This document shows positions 44,189 to 53,323 of a DNA stretch of 64,000 nucleotides, piece after piece. The stretch spans positions 174,272-238,271 of the forward strand of contig CAIVKC010000041.1 of the NCBI GenBank assembly GCA_903906365.1, given 5' to 3'. Source of the stretch: an uncultured Bacteroidota bacterium. Lineage in GTDB: Bacteria > Bacteroidota > Bacteroidia > Chitinophagales > Chitinophagaceae. Within the stretch, counting starts at the first letter, position 1; each line of letters starts with the position of its first letter. Made by a program: the position numbers and the translations under genes. The notes beneath the pieces are model-generated. The model saw only the letters and a program-made list of their open reading frames with translations, was not told where the DNA came from and did no database searches.

Positions 44189-46231
44189 TTATTTAACCGT
44201 ATAAATTTTCTTTTCAGGACCCACTCCTGTGATGGTCAGGCTTTTCCATCCTGAAGGAAGTTTGGAGGGTATTTGGACAATGCCCTTCGGGGTGATCTCC
44301 AGGCCCCCGAAACCCATCAGCAGCGACTGGATAATGCCGCCTGCCCCGGTAGCAAAATAAGGATTGGTACCACCCTTGGTCTCGGCAATCACCCGGAAAG
44401 GGGGGTTAAGGTTGGGCAGGTAGGCATCCTGGAAGAAATGAAATGCTTTGTTGCCCTCGCCCAGCCTGGCATACAGGAGGGCAAAGACGGCCTGGGTCAT
44501 GGCAGGGGTGCCCGCATCCGGGACCCTGGTTTCATAATAGGCCAGGTCCTTCCTGATCTGTTTGGGGTCGGTTACTTCCTTTAAAGGATAGGAAAGCAGG
44601 TTGGCGTCAGCCTGTTTGATGCCCTCGCCGTTGTAGGCGGCATGCTCCCTGGTGACCCCATCGGGAAATGTCAGGATGGGAATATTGGCGGCTACCTTTA
44701 TCCAGTCCGCGTCCGGGGTAAGGCCCAGGAGTCTGGCGGCTTCAGTGGCATATTGCAGGGTGGCTTTGGCTGCTGCATTGGTGAACGCATTGTTATTGAC
44801 GTTTTCAGCCCACTCATCTGCTGCCACGACGTTATTGATATCGTAGTGGCCGGGCCCGTTTCTTTCCACCCTGGATGCCCAGAAATCGGCCGTGGCAGAC
44901 AGGATGGGCCAGCCTTTTTCTTTCAGCCAGGACCTGTCCTGGGTCACGCAGTAGTAATTCCAGGCTGCCAATGCCACACAGGCGGTGATATGATGTTCAA
45001 ACGGGCCGCTGAGGGCCCATACCGGTGTTTCCTCCACACCGGTTCCTGCACTCTCCCAGGGGTACATGGCTCCCTTGTAGCCATGGGAAAAAGCGTTGCG
45101 CCTGGCGGCTTCCAGTCTTTCAAATCGATATTCCACGAAGGCTTTTCCCAGTTCAGGGTGCAGTACCAGCAGCCCGGGGTACATCCACAGGTCTGCATCC
45201 CAGAAGACATGCCCGTTGTAACCCAGCCCGCTGAGTCCCATGGGCGAAGGGCTTAAGGAAGTCCCTTCCCTGACAAAGGAATATAAATGATAGAGCATAC
45301 TGTGCACGTCCTGCTGGGAGGCGGCATCCCCTTGGATTTGTATGTCGCTTTTCCAAAGATCATCCCAGGCCTGGTTATGGAACTGGAGCAGTCGGTCCCT
45401 GCCCTGGAGTTTGGCAAAAATGGTCAGCCTTTCTGCTTCGTTGAGGGGATCGTCATGGTGGGCGGAGGTGATGGAGGACCCTGCAATGGAAAACCGGTAG
45501 GTTTCACCTGCTTTTATCTTCCTGGTGAATTTCATGAGGTGCATGTTGTTGTCCCACATTTCGTGGACGACCCTTGGCTCCTGTCCATGGGGTTCCCCGA
45601 ACAAAAAAGTGGTGGAAGCGCACATCAGCAGTTTCCCGGTCGGGCTTTTGGCCGATGAAGTCAGCAGACTGATGAGCACATGGGGCCGGTCGATCTCGTT
45701 GTAATAGTTCTGCACGTCCTTGAGGGCATCGGGGGCTTCCATGACACTGGACCCGGTAATGCTTATGTCTTTTTTGGCTACGATGGAAATATCCATGAGT
45801 ACGGTAAAGGGCAGGTGACGAAGGGAGTAATAGGTATAGGAGATGAGGGCCTTATCACCGTAGTCAAAGGAGGTGGTAAAGGAAGCATGGTGCATATCGA
45901 GTTCCTGTTTCATGTGGCTGATGTCCCTGGATCCGATCCGGTGGTCATCTATATCCAGGTTCATATTGAGCAGGTTAAAGCTGCGCAGAAAATTACTGAC
46001 CCGTCCTCTTCCGTAGAGATCATAGGCGCCGGCCAGGACCACATCCTTCACCCGGAAGGGTTCAGCAGAGGATACAATGCCGATCATGCCGTTGGCCACC
46101 GTAACACCGTAATATCCATTGGGGTCTATTTTTTCCGCGCTTATTTTCCAGGGATCCTGGGCCACCAGGGGGGAGGTAATCAGCAGGGTAAGGCATATCT
46201 GGAGCATGCCGGCAGACAATCGATTCCGCAT
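44189..46231 (-). CDS. Exported glycoside hydrolase family 65-type enzyme
   Basis: The product (680 residues from this start) has a signal peptide (LSAGMLQICLTLLITSPLVAQ). Residues about 25-290 form a beta-sandwich, and from about 310 an (alpha/alpha)6 barrel of the GH65 type: GLGYNGHVFWDADLWMYPG and VAADEWAENVNNNAFTNAA, whose Glu in DEWAENVNNN matches the general acid of the GH65 motif DEYHENV. It may be a trehalase-like hydrolase (Ath1 style) or a disaccharide phosphorylase; the export signal favours hydrolysis. The frame opens at 46264, but the signal peptide and a -7-like box at 46253 support MRNRL at 46231. Confidence 0.83.
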   Translation of the reverse strand: MRNRLSAGMLQICLTLLITSPLVAQDPWKISAEKIDPNGYYGVTVANGMIGIVSSAEPFRVKDVVLAGAYDLYGRGRVSNFLRSFNLLNMNLDIDDHRIGSRDISHMKQELDMHHASFTTSFDYGDKALISYTYYSLRHLPFTVLMDISIVAKKDISITGSSVMEAPDALKDVQNYYNEIDRPHVLISLLTSSAKSPTGKLLMCASTTFLFGEPHGQEPRVVHEMWDNNMHLMKFTRKIKAGETYRFSIAGSSITSAHHDDPLNEAERLTIFAKLQGRDRLLQFHNQAWDDLWKSDIQIQGDAASQQDVHSMLYHLYSFVREGTSLSPSPMGLSGLGYNGHVFWDADLWMYPGLLVLHPELGKAFVEYRFERLEAARRNAFSHGYKGAMYPWESAGTGVEETPVWALSGPFEHHITACVALAAWNYYCVTQDRSWLKEKGWPILSATADFWASRVERNGPGHYDINNVVAADEWAENVNNNAFTNAAAKATLQYATEAARLLGLTPDADWIKVAANIPILTFPDGVTREHAAYNGEGIKQADANLLSYPLKEVTDPKQIRKDLAYYETRVPDAGTPAMTQAVFALLYARLGEGNKAFHFFQDAYLPNLNPPFRVIAETKGGTNPYFATGAGGIIQSLLMGFGGLEITPKGIVQIPSKLPSGWKSLTITGVGPEKKIYTVK

Positions 46232-46252
46232 AACAAGAATATTTATATTCTG

Positions 46253-46260
46253 TAAAAATA
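46253..46260 (-). promoter_or_regulatory. Possible -7 box (TATTTTTA) for the GH65-type gene
   Basis: Minus-strand TATTTTTA lies 21 bases upstream of the ATG at 46231, one mismatch from TAnnTTTG. Confidence 0.4.
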
Positions 46261-46291
46261 GCAATCAGGCTACAGGAAGAATAAATATTTT

Positions 46292-47431
46292 CTAAAAACT
46301 GCTGCCGGCACCCCCGCCGCCGCCGCTGCCCCCGCCAAAGGATGTATGGCCTTCCGGGCCCGGGGTTGCCATTGAGAAAGCGGCTGTGGCCACAAGGGCC
46401 CCGGCCTGTCGGGCCGGGTCCATATCCTTAGGCTGATAAATAAAACCATGACGGACCCTGAAAAGGTATTTCATCAGCCACCAGGGAAGCCCTAACAGCA
46501 CCAGGCCCCAGAGGACCATGGCCTGTTCTGCCGGCAGCAGGGGATGAAAATGCCGCAGGGTGAGCACGGCAAAAGCCAGTCCCAATATCCCCAGGCGAAT
46601 CAGCATCAGGCGCTTTTTTTTCAAACCCGCCCCCAGAAAGGCCAGCGGCATGCAGAAAGTCAGGATCCAGGAAAACCAGGCCCAGGCCTTTGCCGGTTCG
46701 GGCTGGTAACGCAGGGGGTTGGGGACCTCCTGGATGATAAAATAGTTTATGAGATAATAAGCGGCCGACAGAGAAGCCAGTTCAAAGGCAAGCAGGCAGT
46801 TTCTGTAGTGATTCAACCGCGGAGAATCCGTAAAAAGGGCAGCCAGCAGGTAGCCCGACAGGGCAACCCCAGATATTATAAAAGGAGTTCCGCCAAAGGA
46901 CCAGTAGCCTGAAGGGAGGATGACAAGCAGCAAAAGATAAAGAAACACTACCAGGCAGGCCGCTGCCATGACTGAATTGGCAAAGCGAAGGGTCAGGTAC
47001 GCAAGGAGTACCAGGCTCAGACCGGTTTGGCCCGTTGCCTGCCAATGGGTATATCTTATGGCTGCGATCAGCAACAGGGCAGTTATCCAAACCAGGGCAT
47101 CGTCCACCCCTGAACGGACATGTTTTTTTACTCCAACCAGGTATTCGAGTAAACCATAGGCGGCGATGCCCATAAAAAGAAATATATAGAAATTGTCCAC
47201 CCAGGAGAATTCAAAGAATTGGAATATCAGGGCCACACAAGCCGCTGCGATGACCAGGGTCATTACGAAGAGCCCGATCCCGATGGGTAGCTTGGGGGTG
47301 TAAAAATCGGCCTTGTACTTTTTCAGGCAGACCTCCCTTTCTCCCGCACTGATGCAGCCCCGCCAAACGGCCTCATCCAGTTGAGCGCGCAGGGCACCGT
47401 AATCCAGGGAGGCAGGGGAGTATGCGATCAT
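46292..47431 (-). CDS. Multi-pass membrane protein with glycine-rich tail
   Basis: The product (379 residues) opens with a short soluble part (MIAYSPASLDYGALRAQLDE), then has about ten hydrophobic segments, and ends in a glycine/serine tail (GHTSFGGGSGGGGGAGSSF). Its ATG overlaps the stop of the DUF2157 gene (ATGA at 47428-47431), which fixes the start; a longer frame to 47581 lies inside that gene. The two proteins appear to form a translationally coupled membrane pair of unknown function. Similar glycine-rich tails occur in TPM-domain membrane proteins, but no TPM domain is seen. Confidence 0.75.
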   Translation of the reverse strand: MIAYSPASLDYGALRAQLDEAVWRGCISAGEREVCLKKYKADFYTPKLPIGIGLFVMTLVIAAACVALIFQFFEFSWVDNFYIFLFMGIAAYGLLEYLVGVKKHVRSGVDDALVWITALLLIAAIRYTHWQATGQTGLSLVLLAYLTLRFANSVMAAACLVVFLYLLLLVILPSGYWSFGGTPFIISGVALSGYLLAALFTDSPRLNHYRNCLLAFELASLSAAYYLINYFIIQEVPNPLRYQPEPAKAWAWFSWILTFCMPLAFLGAGLKKKRLMLIRLGILGLAFAVLTLRHFHPLLPAEQAMVLWGLVLLGLPWWLMKYLFRVRHGFIYQPKDMDPARQAGALVATAAFSMATPGPEGHTSFGGGSGGGGGAGSSF

Positions 47432-48411
47432 AATTGCCTGATTTTTTGGTTCCGGTCCATCAGGAAATATACCATCGCAATGGCTGAACCGATAAAATAA
47501 AAGCAGCCTGCATATATCTGGGCAGATATGCTCATTCCCAGTTGGTGCATCAGCCGCAGGAACGCATAACTCATGCCGCAATAGAAATACAGGGTCAGGA
47601 CCAGCACCTGGTAAAAGGAGCGGTTGCGGATGGATTCCCTATAAAAATATAGGGTTGGAATACTCAATAGCAGAAGCCACCAGCCGTATTGATTGTCAAA
47701 ATGGAACAGGCCGGCCAGGGAGGCAATAAAAGTCATATGCAAACCGAAATTTGTATAGGCCGGCTCAAAATGGGATTTTATTTTCCACCGCTGGGTCAGT
47801 TTGCCCACCAGCAGGAGCAGGATGCCCAGCAACAAGGCAGTAACTATCAGGGTTGAACTGTTGAAATCATTGTCCTTCAGCAGGCGGTTAGGGGTTACCG
47901 TAATGCCAACCCAGGCAGCCAGGTTGGAGATGGCAAGACCCAGTACCCCCATGGAATCGAAATAGTAGGCGCAAAAGAAAAATACCACCATGGGGATGAA
48001 GGATTCCAGCCCATAGCGATCCCCGAAAACATGGTAAGCATACTGCCAGTATCCGATAAAAATCAAAAACAACAGACATCCCAGCAGCAGCAGGTAGTCA
48101 AAAAGTCCGTCCGGGCTCCATGACTTCCCCCAGGAGAAGGGCGCCCTTCGCAGGAAGCAATACACAAAACAACCCAAACCGAGCAGGGCAACCCCTGTCA
48201 GGATGACCAGGTGACCGAGACTTTCCAGGTTCTTATAGATCCATAACCCCAGGCCCCCGGTTACCAGCAGGACACCTGCGTATAGGATGGTCCTGATCTC
48301 CCAGTAAAGGTTCAAAGGCTCCCTGGCGGGTAGACTCCGGATTTTCTCCATGGATTCCGGGCTGATAAGACCTTCCCCGTAAAGCTTTTCAAATGTTGAC
48401 TTTTCAAGCAT
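47428..48411 (-). CDS. DUF2157-family membrane protein
   Basis: The product (327 residues) begins with a soluble head of about 40 residues (STFEKLYGEGLISPESMEKI) as in DUF2157 proteins, followed by about nine transmembrane helices (for example TILYAGVLLVTGGLGLWIYK, LVILTGVALLGLGCFVYCFL, LIVTALLLGILLLLVGKL). No catalytic residues are apparent. It overlaps the next gene by four bases and is divergent from the Ldh2-type dehydrogenase gene with 94 bases between. Confidence 0.8.
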   Translation of the reverse strand: MLEKSTFEKLYGEGLISPESMEKIRSLPAREPLNLYWEIRTILYAGVLLVTGGLGLWIYKNLESLGHLVILTGVALLGLGCFVYCFLRRAPFSWGKSWSPDGLFDYLLLLGCLLFLIFIGYWQYAYHVFGDRYGLESFIPMVVFFFCAYYFDSMGVLGLAISNLAAWVGITVTPNRLLKDNDFNSSTLIVTALLLGILLLLVGKLTQRWKIKSHFEPAYTNFGLHMTFIASLAGLFHFDNQYGWWLLLLSIPTLYFYRESIRNRSFYQVLVLTLYFYCGMSYAFLRLMHQLGMSISAQIYAGCFYFIGSAIAMVYFLMDRNQKIRQL

Positions 48412-48505
48412 GCATGGGTTGTTTTGGGTTCAGTCGTCGTATTGTTTTAAAATTATGACAATCCCGATCAATTCATCCCGATATTTGCGACTTTAATTAG
48501 TATTC

Positions 48506-49585
48506 ATGGATCAGTTATATCAATACGAATCCCTGCTTGATTTTACCAGCCGTGTTTTTGTCAGGATGGGATGCCCTCCCACGGAGGCCGCCACGGCAGC
48601 CCGGGCCCTGCTGAGTGCCGATCTGCGCGGCATAGATTCTCACGGGGTGGCAAGACTCACCGGTTATGTGCGCCTTTGGGAGGCCAAAAGGGCCAATACC
48701 ACGCCGGACATCCGTATTATACATGAAACGCCCTCCACCGCCGTGGTGGACGGGGACGGGGGACTCGGTCTGGTGGTAGCCCCATTTGCCATGCAGGTGG
48801 CCATCGAAAAGGCCCGGGCGGTCGGAACCGGCTGGGTAAGTGTGCAGCATTCCAACCATTTCGGGATCGCCGGCTACCATGCCATGAAGGCCCTGGATGA
48901 AGACATGATAGGCATAGCCATGACCAATGCCAGTGCCCTGGTTGCACCCACTTTTTCGGTGGAAAGGATGCTGGGCACCAATCCCATCTGCGTAGCCATA
49001 CCGGCAGGGGAGGAACCCGCCTTTGTGGCCGATCTGGCCACCACCACGGCTGCCAATGGGAAACTGGAAATCCTTCAAAGAAAAAACCAGCAGGCTCCCC
49101 AGGGATGGATACAGGATAAACAGGGACAGATATCCGTCAATCCGCATGAGCTCAAGACAGGGGGTGCCTTGCTTCCCCTGGGAGGGGACCGCGAACACGG
49201 CTCCCACAAGGGGTATGCCCTGGGCGCCATCGTGGATATCTTTTCTGCCATTTTGAGCGGCGCCAACTACGGACCCTGGGTGCCGCCTTTTCCGGCCTAT
49301 GTCCCCATGCCTGAGAACATGCCGGGCAAAGGCATTGGCCATTTTTTTGGAGCCATGCGCATCGATGCCTTCAGGCCGGCCGAAGAGTTTAAAAAACATA
49401 TGGACCAGTGGATCCGGCGCTTCCGGGGGGCTAAAACCGTGGAGGGGCAGGACCGTGTGCTGATACCCGGCGACCCGGAAAGGGAGATGGAAATACAAAG
49501 GCGGCAGTCGGGTATTCCCCTGATGCAGAGTGTGGCAGCCGAGTTGCAGGAATTGGGCGGCCGTTTCGATGTCCCCTGGATTTGA
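48506..49585 (+). CDS. Ldh2-family malate/L-lactate (ureidoglycolate-type) dehydrogenase
   Basis: The product (359 residues) is an NAD(P)-dependent oxidoreductase of the MDH2/LDH2 family. ADLRGIDSHGVARLTGYV near residues 34-51 holds the catalytic His of IDSHG. The blocks VSVQHSNHFGIAGYHAM, VAPTFSVERMLGTNPICVAIP and GDREHGSHKGYALGAIVDIF (nucleotide and dimer regions) are all present. Substrates in the family include malate, lactate, ureidoglycolate and sulfolactate, so the exact reaction is open. It has no same-strand partner within 100 bases. Confidence 0.88.
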   Translation: MDQLYQYESLLDFTSRVFVRMGCPPTEAATAARALLSADLRGIDSHGVARLTGYVRLWEAKRANTTPDIRIIHETPSTAVVDGDGGLGLVVAPFAMQVAIEKARAVGTGWVSVQHSNHFGIAGYHAMKALDEDMIGIAMTNASALVAPTFSVERMLGTNPICVAIPAGEEPAFVADLATTTAANGKLEILQRKNQQAPQGWIQDKQGQISVNPHELKTGGALLPLGGDREHGSHKGYALGAIVDIFSAILSGANYGPWVPPFPAYVPMPENMPGKGIGHFFGAMRIDAFRPAEEFKKHMDQWIRRFRGAKTVEGQDRVLIPGDPEREMEIQRRQSGIPLMQSVAAELQELGGRFDVPWI

Positions 49586-49677
49586 TCCGGCGGGTCCGGC
49601 GCTAAGAGCTGCCAGAAAATTCAAAAGAGACCGGAGAACAGTTTTTAATAGGAGGCGCAAAATAATCAGCCAGCCTG

Positions 49678-49685
49678 TATCTTTG
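49678..49685 (+). promoter_or_regulatory. Bacteroidota -7 box for aspartate kinase
   Basis: TATCTTTG is an exact TAnnTTTG match and ends 20 bases before the ATG at 49706. A TTTG -33 element at the normal distance is not evident. Confidence 0.6.
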
Positions 49686-49705
49686 CACTCCAAAAATTAG
49701 GCGTA

Positions 49706-51028
49706 ATGAAAGTAATGAAGTTTGGAGGCACCTCCGTTGGCAAACCGGAACGTATGCAGCAGGTGACTGCACTGATCACCAGGGAGGCAGAGCCAAAAAT
49801 AGTAGTGCTGAGTGCGCTGAGCGGTACCACCAATGCCCTGGTTGAAATCGGCCATTCCATTGCCAGTGGCGAGCGCGAACAGGCCCGGCGCCAGATCGAA
49901 AAACTCCAGGGTCATTACCAGGATTTTATCCGGGAACTGGTCCAGGGGGAAAAGACCTATGCCAAGGCCCGCGCCATTGTGGCGGAACATTTTGAATTCC
50001 TGACCATCATCCTGAAGATTTCCTTCAGTGAGGCCCTCAACAAGGATATCCTGGCTCAGGGAGAATTACTGTCCACCAAACTCTTTTGTGTTTACCTGGA
50101 AGAAAAGGGGATAGATCATGTACTGCTGCCTGCCCTGGAGTTCATGAGCATCGATGCCCATGATGAACCCCAGATCGGGAGTATTAAGGTAAAACTCAGC
50201 CAGTTGCTGGATCATTATAAAGACAAGACCCTCTTCATTACCCAGGGATACATCTGCCGCAATGCAAGGGGAGAGGTGGACAATCTCAAAAGGGGCGGCA
50301 GTGATTACAGTGCCTCCCTGATTGCGGCGGCCATCAATGCCACGGTATGCGAAATATGGACCGATATCGACGGCATGCACAACAATGACCCCCGTGTGGT
50401 GAAAAAAACGGTTGCCATAGAGCAGCTGAGTTTTGAAGAAGCGGCCGAGCTGGCTTATTTTGGAGCGAAGATCCTGCACCCGGCCAGCATATGGCCGGCC
50501 CAGTTCTATAAAGTCCCGGTCAAACTGCTTAACACCATGGAACCGGAGGCAAAGGGAACACTCATCACCCAGGAGGCGGGTTCGGTGGGCGTTAAGGCCA
50601 TTGCCGCCAAAGACGGCATTATAGCCATTCACATACGCAGCAGCCGGATGCTGCTGGCCTACGGATTTTTGAGAAAAATATTCGAAGTCTTTGAAAAGTA
50701 CCGCACTTCCATAGACATGATCACCACTTCTGAAGTGGCTGTTTCGGTGACCATCGATACCACCGCCAATCTCAGGGATATATTAAAAGAGCTGGAACCA
50801 TTCGGTGCTGTTGAAACGGAGGACAACCATACCATCGTGTCCATTGTGGGCAATGAAATCGCGGAGACAAAGGATATTCTCAGTAAACTCTTTGATTCGC
50901 TCTCACCCGTTCCGGTTAGAATGGTAAGCTATGGCGGCAGCAAACACAACGTTTCCCTGCTGGTGCCTTCTTCCTATAAAACGCAGACCCTTCAGTTACT
51001 TAACAAAGGGCTCTTCGGACTCGAATAA
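49706..51028 (+). CDS. lysC: Aspartate kinase (monofunctional)
   Basis: The product (440 residues) phosphorylates aspartate, the committed step to lysine, threonine and methionine. The N-terminus MKVMKFGGTSVG is the ATP/substrate motif, with RGGSDYSASLIAAAI near 195-209 and WTDIDGMHNNDPRVV near 215 (Asp ligands). The C-terminal 140 residues hold two ACT domains (DGIIAIHIRSSRMLLAYG and TIVSIVGNEIAETKDIL), where lysine or threonine feedback would act. There is no fused homoserine dehydrogenase. It appears as a single gene with its own promoter. Confidence 0.94.
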   Translation: MKVMKFGGTSVGKPERMQQVTALITREAEPKIVVLSALSGTTNALVEIGHSIASGEREQARRQIEKLQGHYQDFIRELVQGEKTYAKARAIVAEHFEFLTIILKISFSEALNKDILAQGELLSTKLFCVYLEEKGIDHVLLPALEFMSIDAHDEPQIGSIKVKLSQLLDHYKDKTLFITQGYICRNARGEVDNLKRGGSDYSASLIAAAINATVCEIWTDIDGMHNNDPRVVKKTVAIEQLSFEEAAELAYFGAKILHPASIWPAQFYKVPVKLLNTMEPEAKGTLITQEAGSVGVKAIAAKDGIIAIHIRSSRMLLAYGFLRKIFEVFEKYRTSIDMITTSEVAVSVTIDTTANLRDILKELEPFGAVETEDNHTIVSIVGNEIAETKDILSKLFDSLSPVPVRMVSYGGSKHNVSLLVPSSYKTQTLQLLNKGLFGLE

Positions 51029-51096
51029 AATAACCGGCCCTTCTTTGCGGGCTCCTGGAGCCTGGTGCCGCCATTTTTTATGGAGACGGGAATCCA

Positions 51097-52026
51097 TTAT
51101 TTTTTCAGCCAGCCACCGGCGTCCATCCAATTTTTGAGCCGCTCCATCCATTGGTCAGGAGTCGTCGGGTTGTTCAGGCCAAATCCATGGCCCCCCTTGG
51201 GATAAACATGGATTTCCGCCGGGATATGGTGCTGTTGAAGCGCCTCATAAAACCGGAGGCTGTTTTGCACTTTTACCACCTCATCGTCACCCGCATGCAC
51301 CAGAAAGGAGGCAGGGGTGTGGTCGGTGACCTGCATTTCGTTGGAGTATTCCAGAATCTTTTGGGGTGAGGGGGTTTTTCCAAGCAGATTATCCCTGGAA
51401 CCGATGTGCCCCACCTCGTCGGTAAAACTGATTACCGGGTAGATGAGCACCATAAAATCCGGCCGGAGGCTGGTGTTGCCTGTATTGTTTATCAGGGATT
51501 TTGAAAAATGAGTGCCAGCCGTGGAAGCCAGGTGGCCGCCTGCAGAAAAGCCCATGATACCTACCCTGTTTGGGTTGACATTCCAGGCCGCTGCATGTTC
51601 CCTGACCAGTTGTATGGCCCGCTGGGCGTCCTGCAAAGGACCGATTTCCCGGTTGGGCATCCAGTCTTCGTTGGGTATCCGGTATTTCAATACAAAAGCA
51701 GCAACCCCCATATCATTGAATTTCCGGGCTATGTCATAGCCTTCATGGCCGGCAGCCACAATTCCGTAGCCTCCCCCCGGGCAAATTACCACAGCGGTGC
51801 CGTTGGCTTTGTCCCTGGCAGGCAAAAACAGGGTAAGGGTTGGTCTGGAGACATTGCTGATGATCAGTATGTGGCTGTCTGCAGTAGTTTCGGATTTTTC
51901 GGTATTGGGAGCGGGCTTTGAATTGGGTATGCTGTCTGCATACAGGGGTATTTCAGTCATTGTGTTTTGGGTATGGCCCATCAGGGTAAGATGGCAGGTA
52001 ATGAGGAAGAGAATGATTTTTTTCAT
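51097..52026 (-). CDS. Exported alpha/beta hydrolase (acetyl esterase type)
   Basis: The product (309 residues from this start) has a signal peptide (IILFLITCHLTLMGHTQ), an oxyanion-hole block CPGGGYGIVAAGHEG, the nucleophile elbow GFSAGGHLAS, an acid region LVHAGDDEVV and the catalytic His in YPKGGHGFGL. The set fits BD-FAE/acetyl-xylan-esterase-like hydrolases of Bacteroidota, which deacetylate polysaccharides. A frame to 52044 exists, but the consensus box TACATTTG at 52042-52049 places transcription start after it, so MKKIILF at 52026 is used. Confidence 0.87.
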   Translation of the reverse strand: MKKIILFLITCHLTLMGHTQNTMTEIPLYADSIPNSKPAPNTEKSETTADSHILIISNVSRPTLTLFLPARDKANGTAVVICPGGGYGIVAAGHEGYDIARKFNDMGVAAFVLKYRIPNEDWMPNREIGPLQDAQRAIQLVREHAAAWNVNPNRVGIMGFSAGGHLASTAGTHFSKSLINNTGNTSLRPDFMVLIYPVISFTDEVGHIGSRDNLLGKTPSPQKILEYSNEMQVTDHTPASFLVHAGDDEVVKVQNSLRFYEALQQHHIPAEIHVYPKGGHGFGLNNPTTPDQWMERLKNWMDAGGWLKK

Positions 52027-52041
52027 GTAATGGCTATAAGA

Positions 52042-52049
52042 CAAATGTA
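52042..52049 (-). promoter_or_regulatory. Bacteroidota -7 box for the esterase gene
   Basis: Minus-strand TACATTTG matches TAnnTTTG exactly and lies 15 bases upstream of the ATG at 52026. Confidence 0.55.
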
Positions 52050-52085
52050 GAATTTTAGACGGATCAAAGTTATTTTATCGTGCTA

Positions 52086-52117
52086 TTTGCATTGTTTATA
52101 CATATTGAGTAAACTTG
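52086..52117 (+). promoter_or_regulatory. Candidate promoter for the glycosyltransferase gene
   Basis: TTTG (52086-52089) and TAAACTTG (52110-52117, one mismatch from TAnnTTTG) are 20 bases apart; the second ends 25 bases before the ATG at 52143. Confidence 0.45.
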
Positions 52118-52142
52118 CCATGGACAATTAACCCGGCGGCAC

Positions 52143-53273
52143 ATGAGAATTGGCATTGAAGCACAAAGGATATTTCGCTCCCATAAGCACGGAATGGAGG
52201 TCGTGGCCCTGGAATTAATCCGGCAGATCCGGAAGTTGGATACCACCAACGAATATATAGTCTTTGCAAGGGATGACGCAGACCGGTCCTGCCTGCAGGA
52301 GCGTGATCGATTTATGGTGAAAACACCGCACTCCACCAATTATGCTACCTGGGAGCAGCTGGGACTGCCCCGCGCCGTTAGAAAGGAAAGGGTGGATTTC
52401 CTGCATTGTACCTGCAATACCGCCCCGCTGTTTTGCCCGGTTCCCTTACTGGTAACCATCCATGATATCATATACCTGGAACATGCTGATTTTAAAGGCA
52501 CTGCCTACCAGAACTTTGGAAACCTCTACCGACGTTTCATCGTTCCAAGAATTGTTGACAAGGCCCGGCAGATCATCACGGTCTCAGAAAGTGAAAAACA
52601 AGTGATTCTCAAAAAATTCGGGTTGCCCCCTGAAAAGGTAACAGTGATCTATAATGCGGTGGGTGAACATTTCAATGACCGTTACCCCGATGCCCAAATC
52701 CAGGCCCTGCGTAAAAAGTATGGACTGCCCGAAAGTTTTCTTTTTTATATGGGTAATACAGCCCCCCAGAAAAACACCCCCGGCGTGATCAGAGCTTTTG
52801 TGGATTATTGCCGCCAGGCGAAGGACCCGGTTCCCCTGGTCATGCTGGGCTATGACCGGGCACTGGTGCAGCATGCGCTGGAGAAGGCAGGGAATGGCAA
52901 ATGGATGGAAAAATTTATTTTTCCAAAGTACCTTCCGGCTGGGGAGTTGCCACTGATGTATCAGGCATCCACCGTCTTTTTGTATCCTTCCCTGCGGGAG
53001 GGTTTTGGCCTGCCCATCCTGGAAGCCATGGGATGCGGGACACCCGTGATCACTTCCGGGATTTCTTCCATGCCCGAGGTAGCCGGAGGCTGTGCCCTGC
53101 TGGTAGACCCCCTGGAATGCCGGGAGATTACGCAGGCTATCTGCTCCCTGTTGTCCGACGAGGGCCTTCGCCAGCAATTGCGCAAAAAGGGAATTGAGCG
53201 GGCTTCCCAATTCAGCTGGGAAAATTCCGCCAGGCAGCTGCTGGCCGTTTATGACCAAATGGTCAGCCACTAA
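52143..53273 (+). CDS. Family 1/4 (GT-B) glycosyltransferase
   Basis: The product (376 residues) is a GT-B glycosyltransferase. The N-terminal domain starts MRIGIEAQRIFRSHKHGMEV with the glycine-poor acceptor loop and contains LLVTIHDIIYLEHADFKG. The C-terminal donor domain has FLFYMGNTAPQKNTPGVIRA, then the nucleotide-sugar motif REGFGLPILEAMGCGTPVIT with the E-x7-E pair. No polysaccharide locus surrounds it, so its acceptor is unknown. It has its own promoter and is convergent with queA at 51 bases. Confidence 0.88.
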   Translation: MRIGIEAQRIFRSHKHGMEVVALELIRQIRKLDTTNEYIVFARDDADRSCLQERDRFMVKTPHSTNYATWEQLGLPRAVRKERVDFLHCTCNTAPLFCPVPLLVTIHDIIYLEHADFKGTAYQNFGNLYRRFIVPRIVDKARQIITVSESEKQVILKKFGLPPEKVTVIYNAVGEHFNDRYPDAQIQALRKKYGLPESFLFYMGNTAPQKNTPGVIRAFVDYCRQAKDPVPLVMLGYDRALVQHALEKAGNGKWMEKFIFPKYLPAGELPLMYQASTVFLYPSLREGFGLPILEAMGCGTPVITSGISSMPEVAGGCALLVDPLECREITQAICSLLSDEGLRQQLRKKGIERASQFSWENSARQLLAVYDQMVSH

Positions 53274-53323
53274 TACCCGCCTGGGGATTGGGACGCATGG
53301 CCCTGGCATTTTTCCTGCCGGGA

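Noticed and set aside
48515..49693. Minus-strand frame of 392 codons opposite the Ldh2-type gene
   Set aside because: It is antisense to a complete dehydrogenase with all motifs and has a histidine/glycine-rich composition typical of a shadow frame.
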